From assembly GCA_049965715.1 (NCBI GenBank), contig JBMFWA010000001.1:1-64000 (forward strand): a stretch of 64,000 nucleotides of DNA. The letters are read 5' to 3'. This document shows, piece by piece, positions 8,792-19,027 of the stretch (positions are counted from its first letter, which is position 1; every line of letters starts with the position of its first letter). The position numbers and the translations under genes are program-made. This DNA is from JAKAFX01 sp049965715. Lineage in GTDB: Archaea > Thermoplasmatota > Thermoplasmata > Thermoplasmatales > Thermoplasmataceae. The notes below the pieces were generated by a model. It saw nothing but the letters and a program-made list of their open reading frames with translations. It did not search any database and was not told the origin of the DNA.

Positions 8792-9802
8792 TCAAATTTT
8801 TCTGAAGGGAACAGATGCCTTGTTAATTCTGTTCATCACGGCAAGTCCAATGCCGTTCTCCGGAAACGTTTCGATAATTCCTACCGGCTTGGTGGACCGG
8901 TCAAGCGCCCTGAATGCCCTGAAAAGATTGTAGGCGATACTGTAGAGATCACTCCGTTTTCCAATCGTAATCTTGTAGCCTTCCACTCTGCTCCCGGTCT
9001 CTTCCGAGCAAAGATATGCATATCCGTTTCCCTCCTCAGTAGATGAAAGCTCCACAAGATCATCAGGATCTGCCCTGTACAGAACCTTTTTGGGAGAATA
9101 GTGCCTGTACTTCATTCCGGGCGTTAGTGGAACCTTCACCTCCTCTGTCGTATTCTGAACAACAATCTGTCCAAATGCATATTGCAGATCCTCAAGCGTG
9201 AATGCCCCCGGTCTCATGAGCCTGTACGGCTTTGAGGTCAGATCTATAATTGTGGATTCAAGCCCGTATCTGGGAGGTTCCCCTTCAATGATGACATCAA
9301 CCTTGCCGTCAAGATCAAGTATTGCATCTGCCGCATCCACGATACTGGGCATGCCTGCCAAATTTGCACTTGGAGCAGCAACAGGAACTCCAGACAGCCT
9401 GATCAGTTCTGTGGCAATTGGATTGTAGGGGCATCGAACAACAACAGTTCCAAGTCCAGCTGTGCAGACATCAGACACAAGCATGTTTTTCCTCAGCATA
9501 ACAGAAAGCGGTCCAGGCCACAGTTTCGATAACTTTTCAGTCGGAATATCCTGGTCTTCAGACACAACCCTGAATATGTCCTTTATACTTGCTATATGAA
9601 CGATAAGCGGGTTGTCGGCAGGTCTTCCCTTTGCAGCATAGATCTTTCTGCATGCAACGTCAGAATAAGCATTTCCTCCGAGACCGTAGACTGTCTCGGT
9701 TGGAAAGACAACGATCCCGTCGTTCCGAATCACCTCTGCTGCAACAGCCAATTTATTTGAATCTATATTGCTTGCATCAATTCTGATAATTTCCGTTCTC
9801 AA
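8792..9802 (-). CDS. sua5: Threonylcarbamoyl-AMP synthase, Sua5 type
   Basis: Makes threonylcarbamoyl-AMP from threonine, bicarbonate and ATP, the first step of the t6A modification at position 37 of ANN-decoding tRNAs. The N-terminal YrdC domain (about 1-210) has GGIVVFPTETVYGLGG-like sequence at about 28-43, the KGRPADNPLIVHI block and SANLAG. The C-terminal Sua5 domain (about 225-336) begins near LTPGMKYRHYSP. At 336 residues this is the long Sua5 form and not the short YrdC form. The kae1 partners are not in the window. Confidence 0.93.
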   Translation of the reverse strand: MRTEIIRIDASNIDSNKLAVAAEVIRNDGIVVFPTETVYGLGGNAYSDVACRKIYAAKGRPADNPLIVHIASIKDIFRVVSEDQDIPTEKLSKLWPGPLSVMLRKNMLVSDVCTAGLGTVVVRCPYNPIATELIRLSGVPVAAPSANLAGMPSIVDAADAILDLDGKVDVIIEGEPPRYGLESTIIDLTSKPYRLMRPGAFTLEDLQYAFGQIVVQNTTEEVKVPLTPGMKYRHYSPKKVLYRADPDDLVELSSTEEGNGYAYLCSEETGSRVEGYKITIGKRSDLYSIAYNLFRAFRALDRSTKPVGIIETFPENGIGLAVMNRINKASVPFRKI

Positions 9803-9826
9803 TATTTACCCAGGTTAGTGACGATT

Positions 9827-9835
9827 CTTTTATAA
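9827..9835 (+). promoter_or_regulatory. TATA box of the tricorn-factor gene
   Basis: CTTTTATAAT centred about 32 bases before the ATG at 9864. A GGTGATT Shine-Dalgarno-like sequence follows at 9853-9859, so this mRNA may have a very short leader. Confidence 0.45.
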
Positions 9836-9863
9836 TAGTTAAAAATTATCTTGGTGATTTATC

Positions 9864-12266
9864 ATGGAAATATCAAGATATGACATAGAACTCGATCTTT
9901 CAAAGGATAATCCTGACTACTCTGGATCGGAAATCATAAAAGTTAAGTCATGGAACGGAGACTTCTTCCTCAATGCTGTCAACATGGAAATACTTTCAGT
10001 GGAGATGAACGGGAAGAAATGCAAATTTGAATATGATATAAGCGCGGGTATCATAAAATTCCAGGACCAGGTTAAGGATGGTTCAGAAATCAGCATCAAT
10101 TTCCGTGGTAAAATTTCAGACAGCCTGATGGGGCTTTACAGGTGCAAGACTGACAATGGCTATGCCCTGAGCACCCAGTTTGAATCGGTTGGTGCAAGGA
10201 TGATGTTCCCATGCAGGGATGAACCTGGGTTCAAAGCAATCTTCCATCTCACAATCAAAGTTCCAGAAGATTTCAGTGCGATTTCAAATATGCCACCTAT
10301 CAAAAATCGCAAGGATGGTAGCGCCATGATTGTGGAATTTGGTGACACTCCTCCCATGTCAACCTACCTTGTTTATGTCGGAGCCGGGAAATATGCCGAA
10401 GTCAAAGACTCTTCCCAGAAGCCTGAAATTATCATGTCTTACCCCGGGAGCGCAATTCCAAGCACGAATTTCCCGCTGGAGGTGGCCAGAAAATCAGTCT
10501 CGTACTACGAGGACTATTACGGGATAAAGTATGCTCTTCCAAAGATGCATCTCCTCGGGATTCCGGAATTTGGAGCTGGGGCAATGGAAAACTGGGGTGC
10601 GATTACATTCAGGGAAACAGCGGTATTTGTGAATAAGAATTCAAGTCAGTCAACAAGAAAGTATGTATCAGATACCATAGCTCACGAGATTGCACACCAG
10701 TGGTTTGGCGATCTTGTGACAATGAAATGGTGGAATGATCTGTGGCTGAACGAGAGCTTCGCGACATTCATGTCATATAAGGCCGTGAGTACAATATATC
10801 CGGAATTCGACATGTGGGGTGATTTTGTGCTGTCTGAGACCGCAATGGCAATGTCGGGGGACTCACTGGAGAGCACGCATCCTATAAACGTAGAGGTGAA
10901 GGATCCGGAGGAGATAGCCCAGATATTCGACGAAATCAGTTACGGCAAGGGAGGCAGCGTCCTGAGAATGATTGAATCATATGTGGGAAGCGAAAACTTC
11001 CGCAAGGGAATATCGCTTTACCTCAAGGAGTATTCTTACAGAAACGCGCAAAACGAGGATCTCTGGAATTCCATAGAAAAGGCATCAGGAATGCCTGTCA
11101 ATTCGGTAATGTCACAGTGGATAAACCGTCCCGGTTATCCTTTTATTAGCGCTGAAAGCTCCAACGGAAAAGTAAGGCTGACACAGCAGAGATTTTTCCT
11201 CAACGGCAAACATTCTGATGAAATCTGGCCGCTGCCTGTTACGATTAGAAGGAAGTCAGGAGTCGAAAGTCTGCTTATGAATGAGAGATCAGTGGAGATC
11301 CCGGGAGGGGATATTATATCGTTAAACTCAGATTCCACTGGATTTTACAGGGTGTTGTATGACGAAAGGACTCAGGACGAGATACTGAAGAATTCAGACA
11401 GGATGAACAATCTGGAAAAGCGGGGCTTCCTTTCAGACGTCTTCGCCATGCTTCAATCAGGAAGAATTCCATTCGACAAGTACCTGTCAACCATATCCAG
11501 ATTCACCGAGGAGAAGAATTACCTCATACTTCAGGAAATAGCCTCACAGCTTTATAAAATGTATTCAATTGATCCGTCCAGTAAACCCCTGCTTGATTTC
11601 TCCAGAAAGTTCTATTCCACCGCACTGAAAAATCTGGGCTCTAAATCAAGAGAGGAGGACATGAACATTTCAATTCTCAGGGGAGACCTGAGGGAGAAAC
11701 TTTCCGTTATCGATCAGAGTTTTGCCAAAACCCTTTCATCCGAATTCAGGAACTTCTTCGCCGTAGACGGCGAACTTCGCAGGTCCGTTGCAATAGCATA
11801 CGCAGTTTACACAAACGATTTTGAACAGCTCTACAGCAGATACAAGGACGCAAAAACAGATGAGGACAAACTCTACCTTCTCTCAGGTCTTACATGGCTC
11901 AAGGGAAGGGCAAACTACGATCGAATAATGGAAATGCTTCAGAACGGCGAAATAAAGATGCAGGATTCACTGAGAATATACACCGGTTTCATATCAAACC
12001 CTGCAGCAAGAGAATTTGTGCTGACTATATTCAGGTCAGCAATAGAGATGCTCAGGAAGGTGTTTGAAGGAACGGGGTATGCTTCCTTCGCAATAGAGAG
12101 CTCCCTGCCAATCTTGGGAATAGATCAGAGAGAAAAGACCCTGAGCCTGATAGAATCCATTAAGGGACCGGATATAGTGAGCGGCGTAAAGAAGGGAATG
12201 GAATACCTGGACATAAACCTCAGGCTGAAGAATGCGATAGATGCCTATGCAATGAATGTTTACTGA
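9864..12266 (+). CDS. Tricorn protease-interacting factor F2/F3, M1 aminopeptidase
   Basis: Zinc aminopeptidase that trims the 2-12 residue peptides released by the proteasome and tricorn protease, finishing protein breakdown to amino acids. The M1 hallmarks are complete: GAMEN at 239-243, HEIAH at 274-278 and the third zinc ligand Glu297 in NESF. The 800 residues match the T. acidophilum F2/F3 size (about 780). It cannot be assigned to F2 or F3 from the sequence alone. Proteasome alpha is about 38 kb away in the same window; tricorn itself is not here. Confidence 0.92.
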   Translation: MEISRYDIELDLSKDNPDYSGSEIIKVKSWNGDFFLNAVNMEILSVEMNGKKCKFEYDISAGIIKFQDQVKDGSEISINFRGKISDSLMGLYRCKTDNGYALSTQFESVGARMMFPCRDEPGFKAIFHLTIKVPEDFSAISNMPPIKNRKDGSAMIVEFGDTPPMSTYLVYVGAGKYAEVKDSSQKPEIIMSYPGSAIPSTNFPLEVARKSVSYYEDYYGIKYALPKMHLLGIPEFGAGAMENWGAITFRETAVFVNKNSSQSTRKYVSDTIAHEIAHQWFGDLVTMKWWNDLWLNESFATFMSYKAVSTIYPEFDMWGDFVLSETAMAMSGDSLESTHPINVEVKDPEEIAQIFDEISYGKGGSVLRMIESYVGSENFRKGISLYLKEYSYRNAQNEDLWNSIEKASGMPVNSVMSQWINRPGYPFISAESSNGKVRLTQQRFFLNGKHSDEIWPLPVTIRRKSGVESLLMNERSVEIPGGDIISLNSDSTGFYRVLYDERTQDEILKNSDRMNNLEKRGFLSDVFAMLQSGRIPFDKYLSTISRFTEEKNYLILQEIASQLYKMYSIDPSSKPLLDFSRKFYSTALKNLGSKSREEDMNISILRGDLREKLSVIDQSFAKTLSSEFRNFFAVDGELRRSVAIAYAVYTNDFEQLYSRYKDAKTDEDKLYLLSGLTWLKGRANYDRIMEMLQNGEIKMQDSLRIYTGFISNPAAREFVLTIFRSAIEMLRKVFEGTGYASFAIESSLPILGIDQREKTLSLIESIKGPDIVSGVKKGMEYLDINLRLKNAIDAYAMNVY

Positions 12267-12299
12267 TATTTTCAGGAGACAGATAAGGTCTGTCAATCT

Positions 12300-14423
12300 C
12301 TATTTTATTTTCGCCCCGACTCTGACGGCCCTTTCAGGACGCACAGGAACACCGTTCGCATTCAGGGGCAGATCAGTACCATTAATGCTGGCGAGAGCTT
12401 CCACATCACCATTCACAGTGCCGACATGAAGATTGAACCTTGACACATCCTCTATCTCAACGATGTTCTGACCGTTGAATGAATATTTTCCCAAATCAAC
12501 GCTGGTTCCAGGTTTTATATTGTCAGGCAGCGTCAGGAAGCTGGTTACGGTTCCGTCATCAGCTGCAAGAAGCATGCCTTCGGAGGTCTCTCCGCGTATT
12601 CTCGCTTTTTTGAGGTTGGAAACAACAACTATACTCCTTGAAACAAGTTCCTCTGGTCTGTACTGTGACCTGAGCCCGGCCACAAGATGTATTCTTCTGT
12701 CACCGAGATCAACTTCCAGGAGGTAAAGACGGTCAGCCGAAGGGTGATCCCTGACCGAAAGTATCTTTCCCACCTTTAGGTCCAGCGAGTTGGGATTGTC
12801 ATTTGCAATTTTAAGAGGTATGAAAGGCGGATTGGTCTTTTCGAGTGCAAGATTGCTGAATTTATAGTAGAGCTCTCCGACCCCATCCTTCTCAATCTCC
12901 GATTTCCTTCCCAAACTCTTCCATATTCTTGAGGCTGAAGATGGAACGAAGGGATATATCATCAATGTCAGGTACGAGCAGAGAACATATATAACAGAGA
13001 GCTTCTCAGAACATTCCTGAGGATCTTTCTTAATCAGTTTCCATGGCTCAGACTCATTGAAGTAGGCATTGGCTGACTGGACCAGTTCAACCCATATTTT
13101 CAATGCCTTTTTCAGCTCAACATTTTCCATCAATTTTCTGTATTCATCGAACGACGACTCTGCCTTGCGCAGGATATCAAGGTCTGTACCAAGCGGATTT
13201 TCAGGGTAATTGAGACTTATTTTGTTGTTGTGAGCAAAGGATGTGAGCCGGTGGATCAGGTTTCCGTATTTGGATATCAGTTCTGTGTTGACCTTCTCTT
13301 CCATTTCCGTCACAGAGAACTCAGAATCTCCGTTTTCAGGCAGAATTGACGTCACGTAAAAACGGATGTAATCCTTATCTGCCACTTTGAGCATTTCATC
13401 AACCAGAAATCCCACACCACGGCTCTTTGAAAATTTCTCCCCGTTGTACTTGAGATACTCGTTAGCAGGTATATCATATGGAAGATTCAGTTTTCCATCC
13501 GCCATGAGGATTGCTGGAAGCATGACGGAATGAAACGGAATATTATCTTTTCCGAGGAAGAAGTACGATCTGGCATCACCAGTCCAGAACTGTTTCCAGT
13601 AATCCGGATCGCCTATGGACTCTGAATAAATCTTCGCTGCTGATATATAGCCCAGCAGGGCCTCGAACCATACATATATGCGTTTATCTTCATATCCCTT
13701 TAGCGGGATTGGTACCCCCCACGACAGGTCCCTCGTTATCGGTCTCTCTTTCAAGCCGGATTCTATGAAGTTTTTTGTAAAAGCAATAACGTTTGATCTC
13801 CAGTTCTTTTTTGACGATATCCATTCAAGAAGTGGATCCTGAAAGAGATTGAGTTTGAAGAAAAAATGCTTGGTTTCCCTGAATTCTGGAGTTGTACCTG
13901 AAATAATACAGACAGGATTGATAAGATCCTTTGGATCAAGGGTCTTTCCGCAATTATCACACTGGTCCCCCCTGGCTTTATCATAACCGCAGTAGGGGCA
14001 TGTTCCGGTGATGTATCTGTCCGGCAGGAACCTGTTACACTCCTTACAGAATGGCGAAACCATCTCATGCTCAGAGAGATATCCCTTGTTCAGGAGGTCA
14101 AGGAATATCCCGCTCACGACCTCTGTGTGTTCCCTGTAAGTCGTTCGGGAAAATATGTCGAAATTTATATCCATGGCTCTGAAAGATTCTTCAATCTCCC
14201 TGTGGTATTTATCGGCCACCGCCTGGGGACTGGTGTTCTCACTCTCGGCCTTGATTGTGATGGGCGTTCCGTATTCATCGGTTCCTGATACAAAGAGAAC
14301 CTCATTGCCTGTCATTCTGTTGTACCTGGTAAATATGTCGCCGCTCAGATAGCACCCGGCAATGTGCCCAAGGTGAAGCGAACTGTTTGCATAAGGTAAA
14401 GCACAGTTTACAAGAATCCTCAT
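12300..14423 (-). CDS. metG: Methionyl-tRNA synthetase
   Basis: Charges tRNA-Met. Class I enzyme with the HIGH-type signature LHLGHIAG near residue 17, the KMSKS-type motif KFSKSRG in the middle of the chain, and a zinc knuckle region with several CxxC pairs (CPYCG, CDNCG) at about 125-165. The C-terminal 120 residues form the EMAP/Arc1p-like tRNA-binding domain (starting LDLKVGKILSVRDHPSADRL), here fused to the catalytic chain; in many other archaea it is a separate gene. The 707-residue length is consistent with that fusion. Confidence 0.95.
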   Translation of the reverse strand: MRILVNCALPYANSSLHLGHIAGCYLSGDIFTRYNRMTGNEVLFVSGTDEYGTPITIKAESENTSPQAVADKYHREIEESFRAMDINFDIFSRTTYREHTEVVSGIFLDLLNKGYLSEHEMVSPFCKECNRFLPDRYITGTCPYCGYDKARGDQCDNCGKTLDPKDLINPVCIISGTTPEFRETKHFFFKLNLFQDPLLEWISSKKNWRSNVIAFTKNFIESGLKERPITRDLSWGVPIPLKGYEDKRIYVWFEALLGYISAAKIYSESIGDPDYWKQFWTGDARSYFFLGKDNIPFHSVMLPAILMADGKLNLPYDIPANEYLKYNGEKFSKSRGVGFLVDEMLKVADKDYIRFYVTSILPENGDSEFSVTEMEEKVNTELISKYGNLIHRLTSFAHNNKISLNYPENPLGTDLDILRKAESSFDEYRKLMENVELKKALKIWVELVQSANAYFNESEPWKLIKKDPQECSEKLSVIYVLCSYLTLMIYPFVPSSASRIWKSLGRKSEIEKDGVGELYYKFSNLALEKTNPPFIPLKIANDNPNSLDLKVGKILSVRDHPSADRLYLLEVDLGDRRIHLVAGLRSQYRPEELVSRSIVVVSNLKKARIRGETSEGMLLAADDGTVTSFLTLPDNIKPGTSVDLGKYSFNGQNIVEIEDVSRFNLHVGTVNGDVEALASINGTDLPLNANGVPVRPERAVRVGAKIK

Positions 14424-14520
14424 CCCAATTCATTCCTCTCCCGGTTAATTTGAACCTGTGATTTCATTCTTTGCATAAATTGAAGTCTTCCGGCACATCA
14501 AAAAGAGACAGTATCAGAAT

Positions 14521-15765
14521 TTACCTTGTCAACCATTTTCCCTGCTTCCAGAAGGTAAATAGGCCATAGATTGCAGCCGCGAACATTATGACAAGGGAAA
14601 TTGAACCATATGCGAAGGTTTTTAACTTCTCTTTGACCATTGTTGCGGAAACCGCTATTCCAAACACTGTAGACCCTGCAATGTTGGCAACTGTGGTGAA
14701 AATTCTGGCAAGCAGGAATTTGTTTGCAACATGGAATCCCATGAATGTTGTGGTGAAAACAAAAACAGCGTATCTCTCAAGGAAGTAAACATCCATATGA
14801 CCAATATGATGAAACAGCGGTATCAGATAAAAACCGAACCTGAGAAACCCTAATATGAATAGAAGAAGGGGAATCATATAAATGTAGAAAATCTCGAAAG
14901 AATAAAACGGCCCGGCTTTTCTCAGCGTGCCATTCTTTGCATCCCTGAAAAGAGAAACCCACCCTGTTCTAGCCCATCTGACCTGCTGCCTGAAGTAAGA
15001 CTTGAAATTTTTCTGGCTCTTTGTTGTAACAACAACACTAAAGTTTCTTGCAATCTTGTATCCGCTTCTTATGACAAAACTGCTCAGCTGCCTGTCATCG
15101 CCGAGTAAACTCTTCTTGCCCATTACCCTGTAATCGGTGAATTCATCGCTCTGTATGAAGTCACTAACAAGACTGGTGCGATAAACAGAACACGCTCCGT
15201 CTAGGTAGAGAACATTGCCATGCATGGAGGTGGCCTTGAGTATGACTTCTCTGGCCCTCTCACTGAATTCAGAACTGTAAGAAACAGCCGAACCGTCATT
15301 GTCTATCTTGATCAGACCGCTCACTCCTCCCACCTCGTCCCTGAATTTCTTCAGAAGGTTGTTGACTGCATTGGGAGGTAGCACCGCATCACTATCAACA
15401 AACATTACAAAAGGTGTATTTACAAGCCCCATTGCGTGTGCAATGGCTTTTCTTTTCCCCTCTCTCTTCTCCTTGTAGAGAAAGGTTCCACCTGAACTTT
15501 CAGTGATGCTCCTGTACGGTTCCAGGGAGGAATCCCCAACGACGATTATCCTGGAACCCTGGAATTGAAGCCCCTTCATCACTTTCTCGAAGGTGCCCAA
15601 GTCTTCATTATAGACTGGGACTATGATAGTCACCTCACTTGGGGAATGACCCTCAACATTCCCCTCATCGTGGTAAAAAACAGAACTGTAGGAATTTATG
15701 AGATAATAAATCAAGGAGATGGCTGAAAAAACGATGAGCATAAGATAAATGTAGAAAAATATCAT
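14521..15765 (-). CDS. Membrane-bound family 2 glycosyltransferase
   Basis: A processive-type GT2 enzyme related to hyaluronan/cellulose synthases and N-acetylglucosaminyltransferases. One N-terminal membrane segment (about 3-22) is followed by the cytosolic catalytic domain with VTIIVPVYNE, the DSDAVLP metal site (about 122-128), GDDRQLS and the QQVRWARTG (QxxRW) motif at about 238-246. Several membrane helices end the 414-residue chain. It probably builds a surface polysaccharide or glycan; the sugar is unknown. No partner glycan genes flank it. Divergent from the DMT transporter. Confidence 0.85.
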   Translation of the reverse strand: MIFFYIYLMLIVFSAISLIYYLINSYSSVFYHDEGNVEGHSPSEVTIIVPVYNEDLGTFEKVMKGLQFQGSRIIVVGDSSLEPYRSITESSGGTFLYKEKREGKRKAIAHAMGLVNTPFVMFVDSDAVLPPNAVNNLLKKFRDEVGGVSGLIKIDNDGSAVSYSSEFSERAREVILKATSMHGNVLYLDGACSVYRTSLVSDFIQSDEFTDYRVMGKKSLLGDDRQLSSFVIRSGYKIARNFSVVVTTKSQKNFKSYFRQQVRWARTGWVSLFRDAKNGTLRKAGPFYSFEIFYIYMIPLLLFILGFLRFGFYLIPLFHHIGHMDVYFLERYAVFVFTTTFMGFHVANKFLLARIFTTVANIAGSTVFGIAVSATMVKEKLKTFAYGSISLVIMFAAAIYGLFTFWKQGKWLTR

Positions 15766-15899
15766 AGGCTCATTTATATTCTTTTAGGCTTAAACATTTA
15801 GGTACATTAACATGTTCTAATATAATAGAATTTATCACTGTTTAATAATAGCACAGGGCCATTACTAACATTTATTTCGGCCAGGAATATCCTGCCCAA

Positions 15900-16754
15900 T
15901 TGTCAAAGATTCAGGATGTAATACTTTTCACATTGATGGCCTCATTCTGGGCGCTGAACTATCCTATCCTGAAGATCGCACTCAATTTTGAGCCCCCATT
16001 TGTGATACTCCTGTTCAGGGTTCTTTTTGCCGCGCTTTTCGCGCCTTTATTCCTGAAAGGTGAAAATTTCCATGGAATGGGTAGAAATGAGAATATGAAA
16101 ATCTTTGTAATCGGCATGCTCAACATAGTTGTGTTCATGGGTTTCTGGTTTGTCGGCGAGTCTTATGTTTCTGCATCGGTTAGTTCAATACTCATTTATT
16201 CATACCCAATTTTCAACGTCATACTTTCAATATTGATCATCAGGGAAAAGGTAACTCTGGGTGTTTCACTTGGAATTATTCTCGGTTTTGCAGGTTTATT
16301 TCTGATATCTTTTCATGAATACTACGTCACAAATATTCTTGGACCGGCATTCCTGATCATTGCATCTGTGTCATGGGCACTTGGGACTGTCCTCTATAAG
16401 AAGTATCTTGGAAAAACTTCTCCGCGGGTTGTGAATTTTATGCAGTACATTTATTCCATACCCATACTGATCGTTTTATCATTTTTGACGGATCCGGGAT
16501 TCGTCAGCACACTCAACTACGAATTCATTATCCTGGCGATTTATATGGGTTCGCTGGGAACAGCGCTAGCTTACCTGATTTATTTTCATCTATTCAGAAA
16601 ATACAGCGTCTCCTCAATCTCCTCTTATTTTTTCGCTGTACCTGCACTTTCAGTTGTATTCAGCTTCTTCATACTGAGCGAAAAAAGTTCAATCGATATC
16701 TACATTGGCATGATACTGATCTCAGCAGGAATATTTATCAGCTCCAGGTACTAG
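15900..16754 (+). CDS. EamA/DMT family transporter
   Basis: A 284-residue inner membrane carrier with ten hydrophobic segments in two EamA repeats (about 5-135 and 150-284). The first begins with a helix containing FWALNYPILK; both repeats end with the usual short charged loops. Substrates of this class are amino acids, metabolites or drugs and cannot be told from sequence. The start is a TTG at 15900, placed just before the first helix; the next in-frame ATG (15936) would cut into it. Confidence 0.85.
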   Translation: MSKIQDVILFTLMASFWALNYPILKIALNFEPPFVILLFRVLFAALFAPLFLKGENFHGMGRNENMKIFVIGMLNIVVFMGFWFVGESYVSASVSSILIYSYPIFNVILSILIIREKVTLGVSLGIILGFAGLFLISFHEYYVTNILGPAFLIIASVSWALGTVLYKKYLGKTSPRVVNFMQYIYSIPILIVLSFLTDPGFVSTLNYEFIILAIYMGSLGTALAYLIYFHLFRKYSVSSISSYFFAVPALSVVFSFFILSEKSSIDIYIGMILISAGIFISSRY

Positions 16755-16883
16755 CTGTACATAATTTAGGCAGCTCGAAATGGTTCTTGACATCTGCTGA
16801 TATTCTATATTATATCCCTCTGTGTGACGGATTGGCGTCTTAACAGTAACGATAAATACATTACTGGATATTCCAGTGGGCAG

Positions 16884-17498
16884 ATGACAGACCTGAGCGA
16901 TCTTTGCACGAGAATATTGCAATGCAAGATGTGCGATCTTCATTTTTTTAGAAAAAAAGCAGTGTGCGGAAGAGGATCCTTTACATCCAGCATATTTCTT
17001 ATCGGGGAAGCTCCAGGGTCCAAGGAGGATGAAACAGGGCTTCCATTTGTCGGGAGAAGCGGAGCCATGCTGGACAGGATACTTTCTGATATTGGAATTT
17101 CAAGGGACGAAATTTACATAACAAACGCTGTAAAATGCAGGCCCGGTAGGGGAAAAACTCCAAGGATCAGTGAAATTAAAACCTGTTCAGTTTATCTGAA
17201 AAGTGAGATTGAGGCCATGCAACCAAGGATACTCATACCAATGGGAAATTCTGCTATGAAATCTCTAGGATTGATTCTGGGGGTCAAGATGGACAATATA
17301 ACCAGCTCCAGCGGAAAATTCTTCATGGTGAAGAATATGATAATAGCTCCTCAGTTCCACCCTGCTGCAATTCTTAGAAACCCCAAACGTCTGGAGTATT
17401 TTAAGGACCATATGGTGAGGGCATTTGAGCTTGCCCGCAACATACCTGCAAAAATAGACGAGGTTTTTATAAAGACAAATAAAATTCAGGTGATTTGA
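16884..17498 (+). CDS. Family 4 uracil-DNA glycosylase
   Basis: Removes uracil from DNA, important at high temperature where cytosine deaminates quickly. Family 4 traits: the GEAPG motif, the GLPFVGRSG segment, NAVKCRPG and the C-terminal FHPAA motif, plus four cysteines for a 4Fe-4S cluster (two in CKMC near the N-terminus, one in KCRPG and one in KTCSVY). An open frame starts at a GTG at 16824, but I prefer the ATG at 16884 (204 residues), since GATAAATAC is centred about 30 bases before it and homologues begin about ten residues before the first cysteine. Confidence 0.9.
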   Translation: MTDLSDLCTRILQCKMCDLHFFRKKAVCGRGSFTSSIFLIGEAPGSKEDETGLPFVGRSGAMLDRILSDIGISRDEIYITNAVKCRPGRGKTPRISEIKTCSVYLKSEIEAMQPRILIPMGNSAMKSLGLILGVKMDNITSSSGKFFMVKNMIIAPQFHPAAILRNPKRLEYFKDHMVRAFELARNIPAKIDEVFIKTNKIQVI

Positions 17499-17502
17499 TA
17501 AA

Positions 17503-18960
17503 TCACACCTGATAGAGCTGGTAGTTTGGAGGCTCCGATATTATCTTGATGTCATGCGGGTGACTCTCCTTAAGCCCGGATGCAGTTATCTTGACGAACC
17601 TACCCTTACTCTGCAGTTCCTCAATGTTATTTGCGCCCACGTACCCCATTCCAGATTTCACGCCTCCTATTAGCTGGAATAGCACGTCTTCCACCCTTCC
17701 CCTGTAGGGTACTGCACCTTCGACGCCTTCTGCTACAAACTTGTTGCCCGATAATTTTCCGTACCGGTCTGAGACTCCGCCTCTGATAGCGCCTATTGAA
17801 CCCATGCCCCTGTAGGCCTTGTACTTCCTGCCGTTTATTATCATCTCTACGCCAGGGCTCTCCTCAGTGCCAGCAAGCAGGGATCCAAGCATAATCGAAT
17901 TAGCTCCTGCAGCAAGGGCTTTCACTATATCTCCAGAATATCTTATGCCTCCATCGGCAATCACCGGAACTTTGTGTTCCTTCGCCACATCCGCCACCTC
18001 TGAGATCGCGGTCAATTGAGGGAATCCTATACCTGCTATAATCCTGGTGGTACAGATTGAACCCGGCCCAATTCCGACTCTCAGTGCATCCACTTCAAGG
18101 GAAATAAGATCCTCGGCGGCCTCCCTTGTGGCAATATTACCGGCAATCAGGTCAATGCCTACAGCCTTTCTCAGTTTCTTTATAGAATCAAGAACATTGG
18201 TGTTATGAGCGTGCGCAGTATCAACAACTATCGCATCAGCGCCTGCCTTTTCCAGATTCACCGCCCTTTCCACATCGAATGGCCCTACGGCAGCAGCCAC
18301 GAGCAGCTGTCCTTCACTATCTCTGGTGGCATCCGGATATTTCTGTCTTGTTGTGATGTCCTTTGCAGTGATGAGCCCCACCACTCTGCCATTTTTGTCG
18401 ACAAGAGGAAGCTTTTCAATCCTGTTTTTGTAAAGTATTTTTCTGGCCTCGTCTATCTCAACATCTTCAGGTGCGTATACCACGTCTCTTGTCATTATAT
18501 CGGAAACCTTTCGCTTATCGTCCTCGACAAAATCCAAATCTCTCTTCGTGACGATGCCAACCAGCTTGTCGTTGGATATGACCGGGAGACCCGCTATATT
18601 TTTCGATCTCATGATATTTATTACTTCTTCAATGGAAGTGTCAGGCTCCACCGTATGAACGTTCCTGATTCTCAGGGATTCTTCCCTTTTTACCTTGCTG
18701 ACCATTTGCAACTGCAGGTTTGTTGAAATATTTCTGTGTATTACTCCAATTCCTCCGTATCTGGCCATTGCAATTGCCATCTGGTCTTCAGATACAGTGT
18801 CCATTGGGGAACTTACAATCGGTATTTTTAGAGATATATTGCGGGTAAATTTGGTATCAACCACCGCAAACCTGGGTTCAACCGAACTTCTGCCAGGAAT
18901 AAGGAGGACGTCATCAAATGTATAACCCTCCATCATTTTTGAAAATTTTTCCTTAAACAT
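17503..18960 (-). CDS. guaB: Inosine-5'-monophosphate dehydrogenase
   Basis: Oxidises IMP to XMP, the committed step to GTP. The 485-residue chain is a TIM barrel interrupted by two CBS domains (about 95-205). The catalytic loop GPGSICTTR places the active cysteine at residue 303; the flap region YRGMGSIGA and the downstream FVAEGVEGAVPYRG are intact. Full length. A TATA box lies 25 bases upstream of the ATG, implying a leaderless mRNA. It converges with the UDG gene with only four bases between stops. Confidence 0.96.
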   Translation of the reverse strand: MFKEKFSKMMEGYTFDDVLLIPGRSSVEPRFAVVDTKFTRNISLKIPIVSSPMDTVSEDQMAIAMARYGGIGVIHRNISTNLQLQMVSKVKREESLRIRNVHTVEPDTSIEEVINIMRSKNIAGLPVISNDKLVGIVTKRDLDFVEDDKRKVSDIMTRDVVYAPEDVEIDEARKILYKNRIEKLPLVDKNGRVVGLITAKDITTRQKYPDATRDSEGQLLVAAAVGPFDVERAVNLEKAGADAIVVDTAHAHNTNVLDSIKKLRKAVGIDLIAGNIATREAAEDLISLEVDALRVGIGPGSICTTRIIAGIGFPQLTAISEVADVAKEHKVPVIADGGIRYSGDIVKALAAGANSIMLGSLLAGTEESPGVEMIINGRKYKAYRGMGSIGAIRGGVSDRYGKLSGNKFVAEGVEGAVPYRGRVEDVLFQLIGGVKSGMGYVGANNIEELQSKGRFVKITASGLKESHPHDIKIISEPPNYQLYQV

Positions 18961-18979
18961 CGTAGAGAATATCCAGTCG

Positions 18980-18990
18980 ATATTTAAATA
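18980..18990 (-). promoter_or_regulatory. TATA box of guaB
   Basis: The AT-rich TATTTAAATA is centred about 25 bases before the guaB ATG at 18960, consistent with a leaderless transcript. Confidence 0.55.
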
Positions 18991-19027
18991 TGATTAAACT
19001 CAGGGCAGTATGCCAAAGATTCGACAG

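Noticed and set aside
18205..18726. 173-codon forward frame
   Set aside because: Antisense to guaB with no recognisable domain.
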